Shown here piece by piece: positions 7,904-15,384 of a stretch of 33,812 bases of DNA. The stretch lies in contig JAFLSA010000005.1 in NCBI GenBank assembly GCA_022511185.1, positions 1 to 33,812 on the forward strand, in the 5' to 3' direction. Each line of letters begins with the position of its first letter. Positions within the stretch are counted from its first letter, which is position 1. The translations under genes were made by a program, and so were the position numbers. Origin of the DNA: Eubacterium sp. Its GTDB lineage: Bacteria; Bacillota; Clostridia; Oscillospirales; Acutalibacteraceae. Under the pieces are notes generated by a model. It searched no databases. It saw only the letters and a list, made by a program, of their open reading frames with translations, and was not told where the DNA came from.

Positions 7904-9952
7904 TTATTCTTTTGCTTCAGAGATTACCCTTTGAGCAATATGCTCAGGTGCTCTTTCATAGCGTGCAAAATCTGTTGTAAACGAGCCTCTGCCCTGTGTA
8001 ATCTGGCGCATTGATGTTGAGAAAGTCGTCATCTCTGCTTCAGGCACTTCAGCCATAATCTCCTGATTACCGTCTGATGTCGGGGTCATACCGAGAACTC
8101 TGCCTCGTCTTCGATTGATATCGCCGATAATATCACCCATTGCGTCATCATTTACGATTGCTCTGAGAGTGACAATAGGCTCAAGAATTACAGGCATTGC
8201 GTTGCTGATACCCTCTTTAAACGCAAGGCTTGCAGCCATCTTAAAGCTCATTTCGCTTGAATCAACAGGGTGATACGAGCCGTCATAAAGAGTGGCCTTT
8301 ACGCCAACCATTTTGTAGCCTGCAAGAACGCCAGACTCCATACACTCGTTTAGTCCCTTTTCAACAGCCGGGAAGAAGTTTTTAGGAACGGAACCTCCGA
8401 CAACTCTCTCGGCAAAGATAAGATTTTCTGTATCATACGGCTCAAACTCAATGAATACATCACCAAACTGACCGTGACCGCCGCTCTGCTTTTTATGTCT
8501 GCCCTGCGCGGAAACCTTCTTTGTAATCGTTTCCCTGTAAGCAACCTTTGGTGTTGCAAGGACTGCCTCAACGCCGAACTTATCCTTAAGCCTTGACACG
8601 GCAACCTCAAGCTGCTGCTCGCCGAGACCTGCTATAATCTGCTGATGTGTTTCAATATTATTGGTGAATTTAAGTGACGGATCTTCCTCGCACAGTCTTA
8701 TAAGTCCTGATGCGATTTTTTCCTCCTCACCCTTCTTAACAGCGCTGATTGCCAATTTGTATGTAGGCGTAGGAATATTAACACCATCAAGTCTTACTAC
8801 GTTAGATGATGAACACATTGTGTCACCTGTCGAAAAGCCGCCAAGCTTTGTTACTGCACCGATATCACCTGCTGAAAGAGATGATGCATCAAGCTGCTTT
8901 GAGCCGAACATCTTGATAATCTTGCCCATACGCTCTTCCTTGCCCGTTGCGGCATTGTAGGCAGGTGTTGATGAAGTAATCTTGCCGCTGACAACCTTAA
9001 AGAAATTGAGCTTTCCGATAAATGCATCGGACACCGTCTTAAAGCAAACTGCTGCAAGCGGACCGTTTTCGTCTGCAATAAGCTCTACAGGCTCGCCGTT
9101 ACTGTCAATCGCGTATTCTGAAGAAGGTGCAGGACAAACATCTGCGATAAAATCAAGCAGCATATCACAGGCAACTCCTGTAAGAGCTGAAAGCGCAAAC
9201 ACAGGAATGATTGAGCCGTCAGCTATGCCAAGCTTAACGCCCTTAATTTTTTCCTCACGTGTGAGCTCCTCGCCCTCAAAGTACTTCTCCATAAGCTCTT
9301 CATCGGTTGAAGCAACAGCCTCAGCAAATACTGCCTTGATGGCCTCAAATCTCGGAACATCTGCAGGCTCCGGGGTTACCTCTTTCTTAGAGCCATTTTC
9401 GTAAAGATATGCTTTGTCGTCAATCATATTGTAATATGAGCGCACCTTGCCTTCTGTCAGCACTGGCACAACGATAGGACAAACCTGTGAGCCGAACTTA
9501 GCAGCTATGCCGTTAAAGCACTTGTAAAAATCAGCACGCTCATCGTCCATTTTGTTGGCAACAAAGATACGTGCAATGCCCTTTGAGCCCGCACTCTTGA
9601 ATGCCTTTTCACTGCCTACTGCAAGGCCTGAACGGGCGGAAGTAACGATAATTGCCGTATCAGCGGCACGAATACCCTCAGCACTGCCCATTGCAAAGTC
9701 AAAGAGACCCGGTGTGTCAATGAAGTTAACTGATTTTCCCTTATAATTTATTGATGCAACGGCACTGTTGATACTGATTTTTCTCTTCTTTTCCTCAGCA
9801 TCAAAGTCGCAAACGGTGTTGCCGTCACCGACCTTACCCATTCTTTCCGTTGCTCCTGCAATATTCAAAAGCGCCTCGCAGAGAGTTGTTTTACCCTTTG
9901 ATGCGTGACCGACAATTGTAATATTTCTTATATTTTCTGAACTATTCCCCAT
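7904..9952 (-). CDS. Elongation factor G-like GTPase (EF-G paralogue)
   Basis: 682 aa; GHASKGKTT P-loop, KRKISINSAV switch region, FIDTPG, NKMD; EF-G domains IV-V (GRHKKQSGGHGQFGDV, GDINRRRGRVLGM). Confidence 0.92.
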   Translation of the reverse strand: MGNSSENIRNITIVGHASKGKTTLCEALLNIAGATERMGKVGDGNTVCDFDAEEKKRKISINSAVASINYKGKSVNFIDTPGLFDFAMGSAEGIRAADTAIIVTSARSGLAVGSEKAFKSAGSKGIARIFVANKMDDERADFYKCFNGIAAKFGSQVCPIVVPVLTEGKVRSYYNMIDDKAYLYENGSKKEVTPEPADVPRFEAIKAVFAEAVASTDEELMEKYFEGEELTREEKIKGVKLGIADGSIIPVFALSALTGVACDMLLDFIADVCPAPSSEYAIDSNGEPVELIADENGPLAAVCFKTVSDAFIGKLNFFKVVSGKITSSTPAYNAATGKEERMGKIIKMFGSKQLDASSLSAGDIGAVTKLGGFSTGDTMCSSSNVVRLDGVNIPTPTYKLAISAVKKGEEEKIASGLIRLCEEDPSLKFTNNIETHQQIIAGLGEQQLEVAVSRLKDKFGVEAVLATPKVAYRETITKKVSAQGRHKKQSGGHGQFGDVFIEFEPYDTENLIFAERVVGGSVPKNFFPAVEKGLNECMESGVLAGYKMVGVKATLYDGSYHPVDSSEMSFKMAASLAFKEGISNAMPVILEPIVTLRAIVNDDAMGDIIGDINRRRGRVLGMTPTSDGNQEIMAEVPEAEMTTFSTSMRQITQGRGSFTTDFARYERAPEHIAQRVISEAKE

Positions 9953-10127
9953 AAATTTTCCCTTCTTTAAAAAGTTTCTTTGTGCATATTGTATAATAAT
10001 TTTTAACTTCAGTCAACACTATATTGATAATTTTAACAATTATTTTTTTATCTTAATAAAATTTATGCGTTATTTGTACCTTTTTATACGTAAAAAGACA
10101 ATGCAGAAAATATGAAAATAAACAAAT

Positions 10128-10166
10128 AACCACTAACAGAGAGCTTTGTTAGTGGTTTTATTTTTT
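10128..10166 (+). terminator. Hairpin plus T-tract on the plus strand with no annotated upstream plus-strand gene
   Basis: AACCACTAACA-gagagctt-TGTTAGTGGTT followed by ttatttttttg. Confidence 0.6.
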
Positions 10167-10173
10167 TGCATTA

Positions 10174-10203
10174 TTGGCAAATATTTGCAATTTAATATAT
10201 AAT
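10174..10203 (+). promoter_or_regulatory. Predicted promoter of the 24-aa peptide mRNA
   Basis: TTGGCA (10174-10179), 18-bp spacer, TATAAT (10198-10203). Confidence 0.6.
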
Positions 10204-10287
10204 CATTTTGGATAAGGAAAACTACCATTCACGGTAGGCGGTTAAATCTTACCCCACCCCTGCAAAGGGTAAAGGGGGGTGTTAATT

Positions 10288-10362
10288 ATGGATTATCTTG
10301 TTATTATGGCAATAATTATTATTGTTTCAACAGGCTACATAATTACAATAAAAAAGAAGTAA
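10288..10362 (+). CDS. 24-aa hydrophobic peptide MDYLVIMAIIIIVSTGYIITIKKK, candidate type I toxin
   Basis: ATG 10288 to TAA 10360-10362; strong SD-like GGGGGGTG a few nt upstream; one transmembrane-like stretch and a Lys tail; embedded in a convergent promoter/terminator arrangement. Confidence 0.6.
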   Translation: MDYLVIMAIIIIVSTGYIITIKKK

Positions 10363-10436
10363 TCGCCTCTCCCAAAGTTGATTACTTCTTTTAATTAACC
10401 ACAGGGGCTAACCGTCTATCGGCAAGCTCCTCATCT
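10345..10436 (-). ncRNA. Candidate antisense small RNA convergent with the 24-aa peptide gene
   Basis: Minus-strand promoter TTGACA-N17-TAATAT just upstream, predicted start about 10436, internal hairpin GGAGCUUGCCG-AUAGA-CGGUUAGCCCC, ends at the terminator at 10352-10392; no ORF of note. Confidence 0.6.
10352..10392. terminator. Shared bidirectional terminator of the peptide mRNA and the small RNA
   Basis: AAAAGAAGTAATC (10352-10364), 15-nt loop, GATTACTTCTTTT (10380-10392); perfect 13-bp arms. Confidence 0.8.
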
Positions 10437-10442
10437 GCTTTC

Positions 10443-10471
10443 ATATTATCATATGAATTTTATTTTGTCAA
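10443..10471 (-). promoter_or_regulatory. Near-consensus promoter of the small RNA
   Basis: Minus strand TTGACA (10471-10466), 17-bp spacer, TAATAT (10448-10443). Confidence 0.75.
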
Positions 10472-10494
10472 CACAACTCTAATGTGGTGTTTTT

Positions 10495-11262
10495 TTATTT
10501 GCCTTTTATACGCTTAAGGGCGTTTTTTTCGAGGCGGGAGACTTGAGCTTGGCTTATGCCAACCTCCTTTGCAACCTCCATCTGAGTTTTGCCCTGCATA
10601 AATCTGAGATACATAATATTACGCTCTCTGTCATCAAGGCGGCTAATCTCGTCCTTAATCATCATTTCATCTATCCAGTCGCTGTCTGTGTTTGAGTCGC
10701 CGATCTGATCCATTACATATATTGTATCACCGCCGTCGGAATACACAGGCTCATAGAGGGAAACGGGGTCAACAATTGCCTCGAGTGCAAGCACTACGTC
10801 TGCCTTATCCATATCAAGCTCCTTGGCAATTTCCTCAACAGACGGCTCTTTTTGATTTTTGTTTATCAGCCTTTCCTTGACCTGCATTGCCCTGTATGCA
10901 GTATCCCTCATAGAGCGTGAAACGCGAACAGAGTTATTATCACGCAAAAATCTGCGAATCTCGCCTATACACATTGGCACAGCATACGTACTGAATCTCA
11001 CATCGAGGTCAATATTGAAGTTGTCAACAGCCTTAATAAGGCCGATTACGCCGACCTGAAACAAATCATCCATATTTTCCCCACGGTTTGCAAAACGCTG
11101 AATGACGGACAGAACAAGCCTGAGGTTACCGTTAATAAGGTCTTCTCGTGCCTTTTTATCGCCTGCGTGAGCTTTTTTGAGAAGCTCCATTTTTTCATCC
11201 TCTTTAAGCACCTTGAGCTGACTTGTGTTTATTCCGCAAATTTCCACCTTGTTATACTGCAC
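10495..11262 (-). CDS. sigG: RNA polymerase sporulation sigma factor SigG
   Basis: 255 aa; NKVEICGINTSQLKVLK, NGNLRLVLSVIQRF, RFSTYAVPMCIGEIRRFLRDNN, QGKTQMEVAKEVGISQAQVSRLEK match SigG; GTG start with an SD upstream. Confidence 0.95.
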   Translation of the reverse strand: MQYNKVEICGINTSQLKVLKEDEKMELLKKAHAGDKKAREDLINGNLRLVLSVIQRFANRGENMDDLFQVGVIGLIKAVDNFNIDLDVRFSTYAVPMCIGEIRRFLRDNNSVRVSRSMRDTAYRAMQVKERLINKNQKEPSVEEIAKELDMDKADVVLALEAIVDPVSLYEPVYSDGGDTIYVMDQIGDSNTDSDWIDEMMIKDEISRLDDRERNIMYLRFMQGKTQMEVAKEVGISQAQVSRLEKNALKRIKGK

Positions 11263-11383
11263 ACATATCTTCCTTTACTTTTTTATGTACAGAATAATTG
11301 CAAAAATTAGTTATGAATATGTACAAAAAACTCCCATCAATATTATTGACAGGAGTTGGTTAAATTATTGAAATATATGTGAG

Positions 11384-11890
11384 TTATTTTAAAGAATTTA
11401 TGTAGTCATTTACCTGCTTGCGATTTGTGAGCCAAAGTGTTTTTGACTTGTACTGATTGCAGATATTTTTATAGTCCTTTCTTATTTTTCTTGTTCTGCC
11501 TCTATAGAGTATCCACAAGATGAATTCCAAATCAATTTTTTCATCACAGCCGTCAGCCATATCAGGTCTTGTTTTGCCCTTATACATAAAATAACGTTTA
11601 AATACAGATTTAAGGCAGAAAAACCTGTTAAAGCTGAGAATAATTATTTTGTCTGCCCGCTCTAATCTATCAGCTCTGAAAAGGATTTTATAATTGCCGT
11701 CAATTACCCAGCTTTCATTTTTCATAAAATTACTTACTATTTCTTTTCTTTCTTCTTTATCCCTATTCTGCCATCCGGGTTTAAACGCAACAGTATCAAG
11801 ATGCAAAACAGGTATATCATAGTGCTGTGCAAGTATTCCTGCAAGGGTTGACTTACCTGCACCACTATAGCCTAAAACAGCAATTTTCAT
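11384..11890 (-). CDS. FlaR-like/adenylate kinase-like P-loop protein (DNA topology modulation family)
   Basis: 168 aa; GYSGAGKSTLAGILAQ P-loop, LHLDTVAFKPGW, WVIDGNY. Confidence 0.8.
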   Translation of the reverse strand: MKIAVLGYSGAGKSTLAGILAQHYDIPVLHLDTVAFKPGWQNRDKEERKEIVSNFMKNESWVIDGNYKILFRADRLERADKIIILSFNRFFCLKSVFKRYFMYKGKTRPDMADGCDEKIDLEFILWILYRGRTRKIRKDYKNICNQYKSKTLWLTNRKQVNDYINSLK

Positions 11891-12792
11891 TTTTCAAGCC
11901 TGACAGGGATATATATTTCTATATACCTGTCCTCCTTTCTGTCGTTATACCAATGATATATAACAAGCTCGGGTGTGGACATAAGCTGATAATTCGTGCT
12001 TGGCAGCCATTCGCAGAAAATCTGCTTACATAATTTGATATAGCTTTCTGTCGGGTATGTTTCACTTTTTGTTTTAAATACGGCATACGTCACCTTCGGC
12101 AAAGTTATTTTGCTTATTGGAAACTGCTTTGCCGTCTCTTTATCAAGCTGAGAGGACTTGCTGACAGGCTGAGCATAATAAAAATCGTAGCCGTCATCAC
12201 CAACGTTATCTATTATACAGTAATCAATAGCGTCATTGAAATTATCTGAGCAAACGGCAGAAATCCCTTTTAGCATCCACTGCTTATTCCTTGTAGACAG
12301 GAATAAATCCTGCTCCTGTCTGCGCCTGTCGTCGCCGTATGGAGTGCCTTCGAAATGCCTTTTATAGCCGAAAAAAGTCTGCTCTTCCCTCTGGACTACA
12401 CTGTAATCTATGAAATTACCGCCCTCGACGGACTCGTAATTTGACAGTCGTGAAAAGGACTTAAGCTGTGCGCTTGATTTTCTCGCCTGCGAGGGAGTTA
12501 TGCCGTGAAATTTAGTAAAGGCTCTCGTAAAGCTCTCCGGATTTTCATAGCCGTATTTTATCGCAAGGTCAAGTATTTTTATGCGTGAGCCTTTTAGCTC
12601 TGCGCCTGCAAGGGTCATTCGTCTTGCTCTTATGTACTCACCCAAGGTGCACCCTGCAAAGACTGAAAACATACGCTGAAAGTGATAACTCGAGCAGTAA
12701 GCACGTGCCGCAATTTCCTCATAATCGAGCTTATTCATAAGGTTATTTTCAATATATTCAATCGCCGTTTCAACACCTGTGATCCAGTTCAT
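11887..12792 (-). CDS. AraC-family regulator with GyrI-like effector-binding domain
   Basis: 301 aa; N-terminal double HTH (YCSSYHFQRMFSVFAGCTLGEYIRARRMTLA, YGYENPESFTRAFTKFHGITPSQAR) plus C-terminal WLPSTNYQLMSTPELVIYHW domain. Confidence 0.9.
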   Translation of the reverse strand: MNWITGVETAIEYIENNLMNKLDYEEIAARAYCSSYHFQRMFSVFAGCTLGEYIRARRMTLAGAELKGSRIKILDLAIKYGYENPESFTRAFTKFHGITPSQARKSSAQLKSFSRLSNYESVEGGNFIDYSVVQREEQTFFGYKRHFEGTPYGDDRRRQEQDLFLSTRNKQWMLKGISAVCSDNFNDAIDYCIIDNVGDDGYDFYYAQPVSKSSQLDKETAKQFPISKITLPKVTYAVFKTKSETYPTESYIKLCKQIFCEWLPSTNYQLMSTPELVIYHWYNDRKEDRYIEIYIPVRLEK

Positions 12793-12890
12793 AGTGCACC
12801 TCCTCTTATGAGATTGTAAAAATATTCTATCATAAATTCATTTGATAATCCTGACTTTTTGTGCGATGTTAAGGGTATTGAGAGAAAAAA

Positions 12891-12917
12891 TAAAGACTTA
12901 GGAATCCTAAGTCTTTA
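12891..12917 (-). terminator. Terminator downstream of the nahK-like gene
   Basis: TAAAGACTTAGG-AAT-CCTAAGTCTTTA perfect 12-bp arms. Confidence 0.75.
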
Positions 12918-12923
12918 CTGTTT

Positions 12924-14030
12924 TCAGATATTTCTGATAATATTCTCCATTTTATCCATTTTGCTTTCCATATCCTTAACAAGTGCAAGCTGGTTTTTTG
13001 CCCGGACAAGGTTATGCTTTGGATAGCTTGTTTTAAAATACGTATCTCCGTTAAGATAATCTGTCAAAAACCTCATACCGCATTCAAGGGTCATAAGCTT
13101 TGCTGAAAAAGCAAGATTATCAATCTCGCACTGATTAAAGCTCTCCCCTGCTTCGCTTAGAAATCCCCTTGCATATGCCTTGAAATATTCAAGATTAATT
13201 GCCACCTTTGACGTGTCTTCCTCATCCTCAGCGCACGTATTTGCACCAAAGCGGATCGAGTCTCCGAAATCATAAAGTGCAAGGCCCGGCATTACTGTAT
13301 CAAGGTCGATAACGCAGATTGCGTCATTCGTTTCCTCGTCAAAAATAACGTTATTGAGCTTGGTATCATTATGAGTTACACGAATAGGAAGCTCGCCCTT
13401 TTCAATCAAATCAACAAGGCGTGAGCAGTCATTTTTCCTTGCAATAACAAAGTCAATTTCCTCTTTGCACTCATCGGCTCTGTTTTTCAAATCATTTTTA
13501 ACAGCAGGCAAAAATTCATTTTCAAATCTCCAGATTGTATTGTGGAAATTCGGTATTGTTTCATAAAGTGTCTTTGCAGGAAAGTCTGAAAGATACTTTT
13601 GAAAACGCCCGAAGGCAATACCGCTTTTTTCAAATATTTCTGCACTGTCAACGCTGTCACAGCTTTTGCTGTTGTCAACAAATCTGTATGCACGGTAGCA
13701 GTCGCCGCTTTCAGCCTTATAATACTTATTTCCGTCTATTGTCTTAATATAGTGGAGTGTCTCCCTGTTCGGATCACCGCCGTTTGCTTTAATCCTTTCA
13801 CGGAGAAATGAGGTAACTGCAAACACGTTATCCATTAGCTCGTCAATATTTTTAAAGACGTTTGTGTTTACCTTTTGGATAATATATTTGCGGATTTTTC
13901 CTTCCTCAGTATACGTTGCAATGTAGGTAGTATTAATATGACCTGAGCCGAAAACCTTACACTCAGTTAAATTCCCTTTGAAATTAAAATTTTCAATTAT
14001 GCGCTTTATATCTTCCATAATGAACTTCAC
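12924..14030 (-). CDS. nahK: N-acetylhexosamine 1-kinase-like phosphotransferase (APH fold)
   Basis: 368 aa; GSGHINTTYIATY, RVTHNDTKLNNVIFD, VIDLDTVMPGLALYDFGDSIRFGANTCAEDEEDTSKV, MTLECGMRFLTDYLNGDTYFKTSYPKHNLVRAKNQLALVKDME closely resemble remembered bifidobacterial NahK. Confidence 0.85.
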   Translation of the reverse strand: MKFIMEDIKRIIENFNFKGNLTECKVFGSGHINTTYIATYTEEGKIRKYIIQKVNTNVFKNIDELMDNVFAVTSFLRERIKANGGDPNRETLHYIKTIDGNKYYKAESGDCYRAYRFVDNSKSCDSVDSAEIFEKSGIAFGRFQKYLSDFPAKTLYETIPNFHNTIWRFENEFLPAVKNDLKNRADECKEEIDFVIARKNDCSRLVDLIEKGELPIRVTHNDTKLNNVIFDEETNDAICVIDLDTVMPGLALYDFGDSIRFGANTCAEDEEDTSKVAINLEYFKAYARGFLSEAGESFNQCEIDNLAFSAKLMTLECGMRFLTDYLNGDTYFKTSYPKHNLVRAKNQLALVKDMESKMDKMENIIRNI

Positions 14031-14074
14031 CTTGACTAAATTTTAACACAATATATCCTTATATGCAACTAAAA

Positions 14075-14107
14075 AATCCCCTGCATACAACTTTGTATGC
14101 AGGGATT
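14075..14107 (-). terminator. Terminator downstream of the ABC permease gene
   Basis: AATCCCCTGCATACAA ... TTGTATGCAGGGATT, with T-run on the minus strand. Confidence 0.8.
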
Positions 14108-14118
14108 GTAATCATATA

Positions 14119-15372
14119 TTATTCACTTCTCAGTGCGTCAATAGGACTCATCTGTGCAGCTTTTCTTGCAGGATAAATTCCGAAAAACAGACCTACGCCG
14201 CTCGAGAACATAAGTGCTATTACAATAAGCCATATCGTAATATTCGGCATAATATCAATAATCGAGCAGGCGGCAAATGCACCTGCAACTCCTATTGTGA
14301 TACCTATGGCACCACCGATCAGGCACAGAATTACGGACTCAGTCAAGAACTGAAGCGTAATAACACTGGTCTTTGCGCCGAGCGATTTTCTTATACCGAT
14401 CTCTCTCGTTCGTTCGGTAACCGATACAAGCATAATATTCATAACGCCGATACCACCGACTATAAGTGAAATAGCACCTACGCATGCGATAAACGCTGTA
14501 AGAACTGACATAATGATATTAACTATTTCAACGTAAGTGGCCATATTCTGAGCCGTGTACATATTATTTGAATAATTGCCGTGAGCAGCTTTCAGATAGT
14601 TTACAGCAGCATTTCCTACAGCGTCGTAGTCATAGCCCTCCTCGGCAATTACAAACACGCTTCCAAGCTGTGCGTCTGTGCCTGTGATTTGAGTGAGCGT
14701 TGTACAAGGCATAAACAGTGCAACTGTAATCTGATCAGTACCTGAGGAAAACATTGATCCCATTATGCTTGAGTCACCGCCGAGCGAGCCTGCTATAGCA
14801 TCAACGTTTGCAACACCGCAAATTTTAATTTTCATCGACTTGCCGCTTGACGTAACCGTGATATATTCATTTGTAACGTCTCTGTAGCCGAATGCCTGAT
14901 CAGCTGAATTAGTACCTATTACAGCTATGGGAGAATTTGCATTATACTCCTCGTCAGTGAAAAATCGTCCGTATTCACAATTATTTGTAAGTGCAAACTG
15001 AACGTCGCTGTTTACACCGATAAGCATTGCAGTTGCTTCAGCTTCAGTTTTGTCAATAATAGCTCTGCCAAAACCCATAAGCATCGGTGAGCAGCGCTCA
15101 ACACCATTAACCTTTGTCTTGATATTTTGCACGTCGTCAAGGGTGATAAAATCCTTATCAGTTGCCGACGCAGCATCAACGCTGACCAAAACTGCATTTG
15201 AGCCCATATCCTCAATCAAACCGACAATATAGTCTCTTACGCCCGTACCGGCACCGATAATCATAATTACCGAGCTGATACCTATAATGATGCCGAGCAT
15301 AGTAAGAAGGCTACGCATCCAGTTTGCTTTGATACACTTTACAGCGATTTTCAGACTTTCTTTTATATTCAC
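14119..15372 (-). CDS. MacB-like/FtsX-type ABC transporter permease
   Basis: 417 aa; NWMRSLLTMLGIIIGISSVIM, GGIGVMNIMLVSVTERTREIGIRKSLGA, PARKAAQMSPIDALRSE. Confidence 0.92.
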   Translation of the reverse strand: MNIKESLKIAVKCIKANWMRSLLTMLGIIIGISSVIMIIGAGTGVRDYIVGLIEDMGSNAVLVSVDAASATDKDFITLDDVQNIKTKVNGVERCSPMLMGFGRAIIDKTEAEATAMLIGVNSDVQFALTNNCEYGRFFTDEEYNANSPIAVIGTNSADQAFGYRDVTNEYITVTSSGKSMKIKICGVANVDAIAGSLGGDSSIMGSMFSSGTDQITVALFMPCTTLTQITGTDAQLGSVFVIAEEGYDYDAVGNAAVNYLKAAHGNYSNNMYTAQNMATYVEIVNIIMSVLTAFIACVGAISLIVGGIGVMNIMLVSVTERTREIGIRKSLGAKTSVITLQFLTESVILCLIGGAIGITIGVAGAFAACSIIDIMPNITIWLIVIALMFSSGVGLFFGIYPARKAAQMSPIDALRSE

Positions 15373-15384
15373 TCTGAAATCTCC

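Noticed and set aside
8982-9404. 140-aa plus-strand ORF
   Set aside because: Antisense shadow of the well-conserved EF-G-like gene; low-complexity Ser/Ala-rich translation with no recognisable motifs.
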